From Jannaschia faecimaris (GTDB lineage: Bacteria; Pseudomonadota; Alphaproteobacteria; Rhodobacterales; Rhodobacteraceae), in NCBI RefSeq assembly GCF_900107415.1, contig NZ_FNPX01000001.1, positions 124,001 through 188,000 of the forward strand: DNA of 64,000 nucleotides, written 5' to 3'. How positions within the stretch are numbered: position 1 is the first letter of the stretch; the number at the start of each line of letters is the position of its first letter. Both the position numbers and the translations under genes were made by a program. Shown piece after piece: positions 56,858 through 64,000 of the stretch. The notes beneath the pieces are model-generated. The model saw only the letters and a program-made list of their open reading frames with translations. It was not told the origin of the DNA and searched no databases.

Positions 56858-57474
56858 CGATCCGGGCCGTCATTTTCGACATCGGCAACGTCCTCATCGA
56901 GTGGCAGCCAGAGCGGTTTTACGATCGCGCCATCGGACAGGACCGCCGCAAGGCCATGTTCGCGCAAGTCGACCTGCACGGCATGAACGACCGGGTCGAT
57001 CTGGGTCAGGGGTTCCGCGACATCATCTACGACACGGCCGAGACCTACCCAGAATGGCGCGCCGAAATTCGCATGTGGCACGACCACTGGCTGGAACTGG
57101 CGCGTCCAGCGATCGACCAATCCGTCAGGCTGCAACGGGCGCTTCGGGCCAAGGGCACTCCTGTCCACGCACTCACGAATTTTGGGATCGAAAGCTTCGA
57201 GTTGGCCAAGGGGCATTTCGACTTCCTGGCAGAATTCGACCGCGCATTCGTTTCGGGGCACATGGGCGTGATAAAACCTGACGAAGCGATCTACGAAATG
57301 GTCGAAGCCGACCTCGGATTATCCGGCGAGGCTTTGTTGTTCGCGGACGACCGCGACGCCAATATCGAAATGGCCCGCGCGCGCGGCTGGAACGCGCACC
57401 TGTTCGAGCATCCGCAGGGCTGGGCCGACCGGTTGGTGGCCGAGGGATTGCTGACGGTAGAGGAGGCCCGATGA
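56854..57474 (+). CDS. HAD-family phosphatase (subfamily IA)
   Basis: The 206-residue protein has the HAD motif I variant FDIGNVLIEWQP (nucleophile Asp and general acid replaced in the usual DxG form DIGNV), motif II ALTNFG, motif III Lys in SGHMGVIKPDEAIYEMV and motif IV LLFADDRDANIEMA. This is the pattern of YihX-like sugar phosphatases. ATG 56854 overlaps the fghA stop by four bases. Its substrate is unknown. Confidence 0.85.
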   Translation: MTIRAVIFDIGNVLIEWQPERFYDRAIGQDRRKAMFAQVDLHGMNDRVDLGQGFRDIIYDTAETYPEWRAEIRMWHDHWLELARPAIDQSVRLQRALRAKGTPVHALTNFGIESFELAKGHFDFLAEFDRAFVSGHMGVIKPDEAIYEMVEADLGLSGEALLFADDRDANIEMARARGWNAHLFEHPQGWADRLVAEGLLTVEEAR

Positions 57475-58373
57475 CCCCGCTGTTCATCGGTCCCGAAGCC
57501 GAGGCGAAACTCGACTGGATGAAGCTGGGCCAGGCCTTTGAGGCGGGACACCGGTTGGCCCGCGCGGACGTGAAGGACAGCTTTCTATACCGCGGCGAAG
57601 ACACCATCCTCAGCCGCGCCGCATGGATCGACGGGTTGGGCGCGCTGGTAAAGACGGCGACCATCTTTCCGGGCAACAAGGCCTTGGGCAAACCGACGAT
57701 CGGGGGTGCCGTTTCCTTGCTGTCCGATGCTGATGGCACTCTGGCCGCGACGCTGGACTTCGCGCTGGTCACAAAGTGGAAGACCGCCGGCGACTCAGTC
57801 CACGCAGCGACCCGCCTGGCCCGCCCCGAGAGCAAACATATCCTGATCGTCGGCTCCGGCACGGTCGCACGGTCGCTTCATCAAGCCTATTCCGCCGCGT
57901 TTCCCGACGCGGTTTTCACGGTCTGGTCACGCACCGCCGCCACCGCTGCCACCTTTGCCAGGGCGCATGATATCGCCCATGCGACCGATCTGGCTCAAGC
58001 CGTGAGCCAGGCCGACATCGTCACCTGCGCCACGATGGCGGCCGAACCGGTGCTGCGCGGCGAATGGTTGCGCCCGGGTCAGCACATCGACCTGATCGGG
58101 GCCTACCGTCCTGACATGCGGGAGGCGGACGACGAAGCCCTGCGCCGCGCCACCCTTTTTGTCGACTCCCGCGCCACGACGCTCGATCACATCGGGGAGC
58201 TGAAGATTCCATTGGCGGACGGTGTCATCACCAGCGACGACGTGCGGGCGGACTACTATGACGGTGACGCGATGCGGCGCACCTCGGACGAGGAGATCAC
58301 GCTGTTCAAGAACGGCGGCGGGGCCCATCTGGACCTGATGACCGCGCGCTACATCCTGGACGCAGTCGCCTGA
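57471..58373 (+). CDS. Ornithine cyclodeaminase/mu-crystallin family protein
   Basis: The 300-residue NAD(P)-dependent protein has KTATIFPGNKALGKPTIGG (substrate region), the Rossmann stretch ILIVGSGTVARSLHQAY and the DLIGAYRPDMREADDE segment of the OCD family. Members are ornithine cyclodeaminases, alanine dehydrogenases or 1-pyrroline-2-carboxylate reductases; the last fits a single-gene setting better, but this is inference. It overlaps the HAD gene by four bases and ends the operon. Confidence 0.88.
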   Translation: MTPLFIGPEAEAKLDWMKLGQAFEAGHRLARADVKDSFLYRGEDTILSRAAWIDGLGALVKTATIFPGNKALGKPTIGGAVSLLSDADGTLAATLDFALVTKWKTAGDSVHAATRLARPESKHILIVGSGTVARSLHQAYSAAFPDAVFTVWSRTAATAATFARAHDIAHATDLAQAVSQADIVTCATMAAEPVLRGEWLRPGQHIDLIGAYRPDMREADDEALRRATLFVDSRATTLDHIGELKIPLADGVITSDDVRADYYDGDAMRRTSDEEITLFKNGGGAHLDLMTARYILDAVA

Positions 58374-58388
58374 AACCCGCGCGTCGGG

Positions 58389-59195
58389 TCAGATCAAACC
58401 TTCTGCCCGGAACGACACCTCCGCGCCCTTTCCGATCACCAGATGATCGTGCAGCATGATTCCCAGCAGGGCCGCCGCATCCCGGATGGCGATGGTCATC
58501 GCGATATCGGCCTCTGACGGGGTGGGGTCGCCTGACGGGTGATTATGTACCAGGATCAGAGCTGAAGCGTTCAATGCAAGAGCACGCTTGACCACTTCGC
58601 GCGGGTATACAGGGACGTGATCAACTGTCCCTTCGGCCAATTCCTGATCCGCGATCAGCACGTTCTTGCGGTCGAGATAGAGCACGCGGAACCGCTCTGT
58701 TCCCTGATGCGCCAGCGCGGTCTTGAGATAGTCCAGCAAGGCATCCCAGGACGACAGGATGGGGCGCTCGATCACCTTGGCGCGTGCCATGCGATGTCCA
58801 AGCGCCTCCAGAATCTTCAACTGCTCGACGACGGCCTGCCCCGCGCCCTTCACCTCGGCCAGTCGATCGGCCGGGGCGGCCATTACACTGTTGAGGTCCC
58901 CAAACGTGCACAGCAACCGTTTGGCCAACGGCTTGACGTCGCCGCGCGGCAAAGCACGGAACAGCAGCAGTTCGAGAAGTTCATAATCAGGCATCGCCGC
59001 GGCCCCACCCTGCATGAATCGCTGCCGCAGGCGGGCGCGATGCGCCAGCCGCGAGTCGAGTTCGTTGCCGGTGCCTGCGCTTGGGGGGACAGCGCGCGCA
59101 GGCACCGGAGTGACCGAACCGAACAGATCGATAGGAGAGGCTTCGCTGAAACTGCCGGCGATGCCATGGGTCGCGTCTGATGTGGGTCGGGTCAT
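58389..59195 (-). CDS. radC: RadC family JAB1/MPN-domain protein
   Basis: The 268-residue protein has an N-terminal helix-hairpin-helix region (about 70-130, YELLELLLFRALPRGDVKPL) and a C-terminal RadC metalloprotease-like domain with the JAMM motif H217-x-H219-P-S-G-D-P with D230 (HNHPSGDPTPSEAD). The role in DNA repair once claimed for RadC is doubtful; the domain is a zinc peptidase-like fold. The first 45 residues are a low-complexity extension. It follows map on the same strand after 65 bases. Confidence 0.92.
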   Translation of the reverse strand: MTRPTSDATHGIAGSFSEASPIDLFGSVTPVPARAVPPSAGTGNELDSRLAHRARLRQRFMQGGAAAMPDYELLELLLFRALPRGDVKPLAKRLLCTFGDLNSVMAAPADRLAEVKGAGQAVVEQLKILEALGHRMARAKVIERPILSSWDALLDYLKTALAHQGTERFRVLYLDRKNVLIADQELAEGTVDHVPVYPREVVKRALALNASALILVHNHPSGDPTPSEADIAMTIAIRDAAALLGIMLHDHLVIGKGAEVSFRAEGLI

Positions 59196-59260
59196 GTGCC
59201 GACATTGACCCCGAACAGGTTAAAAAGGCGTTAAACCGTTTTTAGCGCAGAATCGCGACT

Positions 59261-60073
59261 TCAGTTCAGGAGGGTCGGATGAAACAAGCCCGCCGGTGAG
59301 AGCGTGAATATCTCCGCCCCCGTTGCCGTCACGCCCACCGAATGCTCGAACTGCGCCGACAGCGACTTGTCGCGGGTCACGGCGGTCCAGTCGTCGGCCA
59401 GAACCTTCGTCTCAGGGCGGCCAAGGTTGATCATCGGCTCGATCGTGAAGAACATTCCTTCCTCCAGCATCGGCCCCGTTCCGGGCTTGCCATAGTGCAG
59501 CACGTTGGGCGGCGCGTGGAACACGCGGCCAAGTCCGTGCCCGCAGAAATCGCGCACGACGCCCATGCGCTGCGCTTCGGCGTAGGTCTGGATCGCGTGG
59601 CCGATATCGCCGAAGGTATTGCCGGGGCGCACGGCCTCAATCCCCTTCATCAACGCATCGTGCGTCACCTGAACCAGGCGCTCGGCCTTCCGCGACAGTT
59701 TGCCTGCGACATACATGCGCGACGTGTCGCCGAACCAGCCATCGACGATGACCGTCACGTCGATATTCAGTATGTCACCGTCCTTGAGGATCTTGTCGCC
59801 AGGAATGCCGTGGCAAACGACGTGGTTAACGCTGATGCAACTGGCATGCTGATAGCCCTTGTAGCCGATCGTGGCCGAGGTCGCACCCGCGTCCTCCACC
59901 CAATCGGTGATCAACTGGTCGATCGCGCCGGTGGTTGCACCCGGCACGACATGCTCAGCGATCCGGTCCAAAATTTCCGCCGCCAGCTTGCCAGCCTTGT
60001 GCATACCGGCGAAATCCGCGTCCTCGTGAATGCGGATGCCGTCCCGGGTCAATCTGCCGCGATGTTCGTCCAA
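59261..60073 (-). CDS. map: Methionine aminopeptidase
   Basis: Type I MetAP removes N-terminal methionine from new proteins. The 270-residue protein has the metal ligands in LNIDVTVIVDGWFGDTSRM (two Asp), CGHGLGRVFHAPPNV (His), FFTIEPMINLG (Glu) and the C-terminal FEHSVGVT (His and Glu region). Initiation is at TTG 60073, with CAGGAG eight bases upstream; no ATG in frame gives a full N-terminus. sfsA lies 48 bases upstream. Confidence 0.94.
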   Translation of the reverse strand: MDEHRGRLTRDGIRIHEDADFAGMHKAGKLAAEILDRIAEHVVPGATTGAIDQLITDWVEDAGATSATIGYKGYQHASCISVNHVVCHGIPGDKILKDGDILNIDVTVIVDGWFGDTSRMYVAGKLSRKAERLVQVTHDALMKGIEAVRPGNTFGDIGHAIQTYAEAQRMGVVRDFCGHGLGRVFHAPPNVLHYGKPGTGPMLEEGMFFTIEPMINLGRPETKVLADDWTAVTRDKSLSAQFEHSVGVTATGAEIFTLSPAGLFHPTLLN

Positions 60074-60121
60074 GTGTCTGCTCCTGATCCTTTGCGCCCC
60101 ATTTAAGATGGCGTGATGGAA

Positions 60122-60820
60122 TTATCCACCACTGACCGGCAGGGGCGGCCCCGACTCGACCCCGTCCACGGTGATCCGTGACGACAGGGCAATCACCTCC
60201 ACGCCTGCCGTGCGCGCCGCGTCGAAGGCGCGGGCATATCCCGGATCGATATCGTCAGCCACGGCAACCGACGTGCAATCAGTACGCTGAACAAGGAAGA
60301 TCAGGACGGCCCGATGTCCCTGCCGCGCCACCTCGGCCAGTTCCTCCATGTGTTTCGCGCCGCGCAACGTCACGCAATCGGGGAACTCGGCCAGGGTGCC
60401 GCTGCGCCTCAGGTGGCAGTTCTTCACCTCGACATATGTCGTGACCCCGGAATCGCTGAGCAGGAAATCAACCCGCGAATTGGTGCCGTACTTCACCTCC
60501 GCCCGCACATCGCCGGACAGACCCGGCACCAGACCGGCGCGCAACGCCTCGCCCACCACGCGGTTGGGTACGCCTGTATCGATCCCGGCCATGTGCCCGT
60601 CCGGCAGTTCGGTCAATCGCCAACCGTACTTCAGCTTCTTCTTCGGGTTGTCGTTGGGCTCCAACCAGATGCGGGTCCCCGGCTCCGCCAGCCCGGTCAT
60701 CGCACCGGGGTTCGGACAATGGGCCACGACCTCGGTCCCGTCCTCCAGCACCACATCGGACAGGAACCGTTTGTAACGGCGGATCAGCGTGGCGGGGACA
60801 AGCGGAGTGGCGAAGCGCAT
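60122..60820 (-). CDS. sfsA: Sugar fermentation stimulation protein SfsA
   Basis: The 232-residue SfsA protein has VVAHCPNPGAMTGLAEPG near the start, then KYGTNSRVDFLLSDSG and TYVEVKNCHLRR. The fold contains a nuclease-like D-ExK site (DFLL and EVK). E. coli SfsA is a DNA-binding protein linked to maltose metabolism, but its real activity is uncertain. It is divergent from the CinA-like gene with 39 bases between. Confidence 0.93.
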   Translation of the reverse strand: MRFATPLVPATLIRRYKRFLSDVVLEDGTEVVAHCPNPGAMTGLAEPGTRIWLEPNDNPKKKLKYGWRLTELPDGHMAGIDTGVPNRVVGEALRAGLVPGLSGDVRAEVKYGTNSRVDFLLSDSGVTTYVEVKNCHLRRSGTLAEFPDCVTLRGAKHMEELAEVARQGHRAVLIFLVQRTDCTSVAVADDIDPGYARAFDAARTAGVEVIALSSRITVDGVESGPPLPVSGG

Positions 60821-60859
60821 GGGCGCGACCTATACCCATCTGTGACACAGGAGACCACA

Positions 60860-61594
60860 ATGCCAGATCAGACGGGACCCAACCCCACCGCTGCCATGCT
60901 TGTCATCGGGGACGAGATCCTCTCGGGACGCACCCGCGACGCCAACATGCACTATCTTGCCGGACAACTGACCGAAGCGGGAATCGACCTCAAGGAGGTT
61001 CGTATCGTCTCGGACGACCACGACGGTATCGTAGAGGCGCTGAACGGGTTGCGTGGCACCTGGGATACGGTTTTCACAAGCGGAGGCATCGGGCCGACCC
61101 ACGACGATATAACGGCCGATGCCGTGGCCGCCGCCTTTGCCGTGAACGTCGACGTGCGCGACGATGCCCGCACCCTGCTGGCCGCCCATTACGCCAAGAC
61201 CGGGTCGAAATTGAACGCAGCGCGGCTGCGCATGGCCCGTATCCCTGACGGGGCCACCCTGATCGACAACCCGGTGTCGGTGGCCCCCGGCTTCACTATC
61301 GGCAATGTGCACGTCATGGCCGGCGTACCCAAGGTGTTTCAAGCCATGGTCGCGACCGTACTGCCGACCTTGACAGGGGGGGCACCTCTGCTGTCGACCT
61401 CCACCCGGATCGACCGGGGCGAGGGTGACATCGCCGAACCGCTGGGCGCGCTGGCGAAGGAATATACCGACCTCTCGGTCGGGTCATACCCATTCCAGAA
61501 GGACGGCAAATTCGGCACCAACATCGTCATTCGGGGGCAGGATCGCACCCGTCTGGATATGGCGACCGCCAAGCTGGCGACCCTGTTCGAATGA
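60860..61594 (+). CDS. CinA-like molybdopterin-binding domain protein
   Basis: The 244-residue protein is the MoCF_biosynth domain of CinA: AMLVIGDEILSGRTRDANMH, TVFTSGGIGPTHDDITADAVA and MAGVPKVFQAMV, which is the COG1058 family (CinA N-terminal ADP-ribose pyrophosphatase). It lacks the C-terminal NMN deamidase domain of full CinA. CAGGAGA precedes ATG 60860; the frame upstream is antisense to sfsA. Its stop overlaps the GNAT gene start by four bases. Confidence 0.9.
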   Translation: MPDQTGPNPTAAMLVIGDEILSGRTRDANMHYLAGQLTEAGIDLKEVRIVSDDHDGIVEALNGLRGTWDTVFTSGGIGPTHDDITADAVAAAFAVNVDVRDDARTLLAAHYAKTGSKLNAARLRMARIPDGATLIDNPVSVAPGFTIGNVHVMAGVPKVFQAMVATVLPTLTGGAPLLSTSTRIDRGEGDIAEPLGALAKEYTDLSVGSYPFQKDGKFGTNIVIRGQDRTRLDMATAKLATLFE

Positions 61595-62304
61595 CCGAGC
61601 GTTCCCACTGGCAGACGATCATCGATGCCTGCTGGCCCGCTGAGCGCATTGTGACGCAGGGGCCATGGACCCTGCGGATCACCCCGGGTGCGGGGGGGCG
61701 TGTCAACGCCATGTCGGGCAACGCAGTGGACCATATCGATGCGGCCGAGGCACTGGCTCGCGACAACGGGTTATGCCCCAGTTTCATAATCCATCCGGAG
61801 CAGGCCGCGCTGGACCGTGCCCTTGCCCGGCGCGGATACGGGATCGAGGATGCGGTGACGATCTGGACGATCGATATCGCGTCCCTGACGACGACGCCGA
61901 TGCCCTACGCCACGGCCTTTTCAATCTGGCCACCACTCCAGATCATGCGCGATATCTGGGCCGAGGGCGGACACGTCGGACCCGAACGTCAGGCCGTGAT
62001 GGCCCGGGCGGCGAAACCCGGCGGCATCCTCGGGCGGGTCGATGACAGGGCTGCCGGTGTCGGTTTTGTCGCCGCCGATGGCGACATGGCGATGCTCTCG
62101 GCGGTCGAAGTCCTGACCCGGCATCGCCGCAAGGGCGTAGCGGGCAACATCCTGCGCGCGGCTGCCCATTGGGCCAGAGACCACGGGTGCACGCGCCTGT
62201 CACTTGTCGCGGCAAGCGACAACGCGCCCGCCAACGCGACATACGCTAGTCATGGAATGAAAGCTGCGGCAGCATACCATTATCGTCGCGCGCCTTCGGA
62301 GTAA
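61591..62304 (+). CDS. GNAT family N-acetyltransferase
   Basis: The 237-residue protein has a GNAT domain in its second half: MLSAVEVLTRHRRKGVAGNI (acetyl-CoA-binding motif A, R/Q-x-x-G-x-G/A) and the C-terminal NAPANATYASHGMKAAAAYHYR. The N-terminal half (about 1-110) is less conserved but belongs to the same double-GNAT or extended type. Substrate unknown. It is translationally coupled to the CinA-like gene. Confidence 0.85.
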   Translation: MTERSHWQTIIDACWPAERIVTQGPWTLRITPGAGGRVNAMSGNAVDHIDAAEALARDNGLCPSFIIHPEQAALDRALARRGYGIEDAVTIWTIDIASLTTTPMPYATAFSIWPPLQIMRDIWAEGGHVGPERQAVMARAAKPGGILGRVDDRAAGVGFVAADGDMAMLSAVEVLTRHRRKGVAGNILRAAAHWARDHGCTRLSLVAASDNAPANATYASHGMKAAAAYHYRRAPSE

Positions 62305-62308
62305 GCAC

Positions 62309-62869
62309 ATGCAGCCCACCGCCCTGAACCTGCCCCAGATGAAACCGTTGCCCGAGGCGACGCAGCGCTATTTCGACATATGCGTGGAAAAGCTCGGGTT
62401 CGTGCCGAACGTCCTGCGGGCCTATGCCTTCGACGTGGACAAGCTCAACGCCTTCACCGCGATGTACAACGACCTGATGCTAGCCCCTTCGGGCCTGTCC
62501 AAGCTGGAGCGCGAGATGATCGCCGTCGCCGTCTCCGCCGAAAACCGGTGCTTCTATTGCCTCGTCGCTCATGGAGCGGCGGTTCGGCAGCTGTCGAACG
62601 ATCCGCACCTCGGCGAGATGATAGCGATGAATTACCGGGTCGCGCTGATTGATGCGCGGGTGCGTGCCATGCTCGACTTTGCGGTCAAGATGACCAAGGC
62701 CTCGGCCACGATTGAGGAAGCCGACCGCGCCACGCTGCGCGAGCATGGCCTGACGGACCGCGATATCTTCGACCTGGCCGGTGTCGCCGGGTTCTTCAAC
62801 ATGACCAATCGGGTCGCCTCGGCCATCGCGATGGCCCCGAACCCTGAATATCACGGGCAATACCGTTGA
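62309..62869 (+). CDS. AhpD/peroxidase-related family protein (carboxymuconolactone decarboxylase-like)
   Basis: The 186-residue protein has the CMD-family redox motif C81-F-Y-C84-L-V-A-H88 in RCFYCLVAHGAAV, and the start FDICVEKLGFVPNVLRAYA of the uncharacterised peroxidase-related subgroup. AhpD-type proteins reduce organic peroxides through the CxxC pair. It lies in an operon with an acetyltransferase and an OmpA-family gene whose start overlaps its stop. Confidence 0.88.
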   Translation: MQPTALNLPQMKPLPEATQRYFDICVEKLGFVPNVLRAYAFDVDKLNAFTAMYNDLMLAPSGLSKLEREMIAVAVSAENRCFYCLVAHGAAVRQLSNDPHLGEMIAMNYRVALIDARVRAMLDFAVKMTKASATIEEADRATLREHGLTDRDIFDLAGVAGFFNMTNRVASAIAMAPNPEYHGQYR

Positions 62870-63780
62870 AAACACTGGTGGTCTTTCTTGCCCTGGGACT
62901 CCCCGCGCAGGCGGCCAATCTGACGATGCCCTTCCCCGCGAACCAGACCTTTGCCGAGACGCGCCCCCTCTCCAGCCACCGGATCGCCACCGAACCATTC
63001 GATGGCACCTTACCCTCAATCACCGCCGAAGGGGCCGTCACGCGTCGGATCTGGCAGTTGACGGGGGCCGAAACCACACTGCAAATCCTTGCCCCCCTGC
63101 GCGCCCAACTGATTGAGCAGGGATGGGAGGAAGTGTTCGAATGCGCCACACGCGCCTGTGGCGGCTTCGATTTTCGGTTCGAAATCGACGTGACGCCAGC
63201 GCCACAGATGTTCGTGGACCTTGCCGACTACCGCTATCTTGCGGCGCAACGTGGCGCGGCTTGGACGACGCTCCTCGTCAGCCGCTCGGGGGAGTTGAGC
63301 TTCGTGCAGACCACCACGGTCGATCCGGACGCCGAGATCGCACCGCTCGACCCTGCGTCTGACCCCGTCGCCCCGTCCGACTTGCCAACCCCGCCCAACA
63401 CTTCCGATGTCGTACAGACATTGCTCGAAATGGGCCGCGCGGTTCTGCCCGATCTCGACTTCCGGACCGGCTCGACCGAATTGGCGCAGGACAGCTATGC
63501 TTCCCTGGCTGACTTATCTGATTTCATGAAAGAAAACAAAACAATACGGATTGCTCTTGTCGGTCACACCGACGCCGAAGGCAGCGCCGAGGGGAATATG
63601 GCCATCTCCCGGCGGCGCGCCGAGAGCGCGCGAACCTTGCTCACGGTGAAATACGGCGTCGCTCCGGGGCGTGTAGAAATTCAAGGCGTCGGCTTCTTCG
63701 CGCCCCTGACCCGCAATGACACCGAGGCCGGTCGCCAGACGAACCGACGGGTCGAGGCCGTCATCATCTCGACCCCTTAG
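62866..63780 (+). CDS. OmpA family outer-membrane/peptidoglycan-binding protein
   Basis: The 304-residue protein has a signal peptide (about 1-16, KTLVVFLALGLPAQA) and a C-terminal OmpA domain (about 195-300) with LDFRTGSTELAQDSY, ALVGHTDAEGSAEGNMAISR and RQTNRRVEAVI, which binds peptidoglycan. A variable domain (about 20-165) with two Cys (ECATRACGGFDF) precedes it. Initiation at TTG 62866 overlaps the previous stop. Low-complexity Pro/Asp stretch at about 150-185. Confidence 0.88.
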   Translation: MKTLVVFLALGLPAQAANLTMPFPANQTFAETRPLSSHRIATEPFDGTLPSITAEGAVTRRIWQLTGAETTLQILAPLRAQLIEQGWEEVFECATRACGGFDFRFEIDVTPAPQMFVDLADYRYLAAQRGAAWTTLLVSRSGELSFVQTTTVDPDAEIAPLDPASDPVAPSDLPTPPNTSDVVQTLLEMGRAVLPDLDFRTGSTELAQDSYASLADLSDFMKENKTIRIALVGHTDAEGSAEGNMAISRRRAESARTLLTVKYGVAPGRVEIQGVGFFAPLTRNDTEAGRQTNRRVEAVIISTP

Positions 63781-63862
63781 CCGGGCTAGAGGTTCCAAAA
63801 CCACAAACGGGTCGCCCGATAGAACGATCCGTCAAAAGGTCGGAACCGTCAGGGCCGAGGTT

Positions 63863-64000
63863 TTACCACTCGCCGGGGCCACGATCGCGAAAGCTCTCCA
63901 CCAGGAAATCGATGAAGGCGCGCACCTTGGGCTGAGTATAGCGGCCCGGCGGGTAGACGGCATAAATGCCCTGAGTTTCGGGGGCCAGGCCCTCGATCGC
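63863..64000 (-). CDS. LysR family transcriptional regulator, C-terminal end (partial)
   Basis: The frame enters from the right edge (last codon complete at 64000) and stops at TAA 63863-63865. The 45 visible residues include GIYAVYPPGRYTQPKVRAFI and DFLVESFRD, the usual last helix and strand of the LysR effector-binding domain. The DNA-binding part is outside the window. It is convergent with the OmpA-family gene. Confidence 0.8.
   Translation of the reverse strand, partial: AIEGLAPETQGIYAVYPPGRYTQPKVRAFIDFLVESFRDRGPGEW

Noticed and set aside
59215-59250. A/T-tract inverted repeat between radC and map
   Set aside because: Pairing is broken by mismatches and there is no GC-rich stem, so a terminator call is not supported.

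Overview
The window is a chromosomal stretch of a GC-rich alphaproteobacterium, most likely a Rhodobacteraceae (roseobacter-type) bacterium. The evidence is the gene content (DUF2125, DUF4170, DciA/DsbA/MutY, kdsA-kdsB-kdsD and waaA-lpxK neighbourhoods), strong GC bias at third codon positions, and dense operons with 4-bp ATGA/GTGA overlaps. Coding density is high. I see no rRNA, tRNA, CRISPR array or insertion sequence.

Layout. 0-6.3 kb: end of an aminotransferase gene, ftsK, about 1 kb of degenerate-looking coding sequence, a PPK2 polyphosphate kinase, lolA and a DJ-1/PfpI protein. 6.3-12.3 kb: a metallo-beta-lactamase-fold hydrolase, a 2,4-dienoyl-CoA reductase, an enoyl-CoA hydratase/SDR pair and a DUF2125 protein followed by a clear intrinsic terminator. 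12.4-17.1 kb: a plus-strand run of pmbA, a CysQ-like phosphatase, DUF4170, waaA and lpxK. 17.2-21.3 kb: DsbA-like, DciA-like, mutY, alkB and DedA. 21.4-26.5 kb: a minus-strand operon ugd, glycosyltransferase, kdsD, kdsB, kdsA, giving UDP-glucuronate and CMP-KDO precursors.

26.7-51.7 kb is the most distinctive part: a Wzy-type exopolysaccharide locus built around an exosortase fused to an EpsI domain (XrtD-like). It holds an initiating sugar-phosphate transferase, a TPR lipoprotein, an ExeA-like ATPase, a Wzz/GumC chain-length protein, a BY-kinase-like ATPase, an acyltransferase, several glycosyltransferases, a pyruvyl transferase, an FrhB-like iron-sulfur protein, a flippase, a secreted beta-helix protein, an O-antigen ligase/polymerase, a UDP-glucuronate epimerase, a CapD/WbpM dehydratase and a Wza-type export lipoprotein. 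The likely flow is precursor synthesis, assembly on undecaprenyl phosphate, flipping, polymerisation and export, with exosortase processing of surface proteins encoded elsewhere.

51.7-64 kb returns to housekeeping genes: proline iminopeptidase, ubiG, a TetR regulator, a 1-kb gene-poor regulatory island holding a small secreted-protein gene and a pair of operator-like dyads 63 bp apart, then an operon of AEC transporter, S-formylglutathione hydrolase, HAD phosphatase and ornithine cyclodeaminase-like protein, then radC, map, sfsA and an operon of CinA-like, GNAT, AhpD-like and OmpA-family genes. The last 138 bases are the end of a LysR regulator gene.
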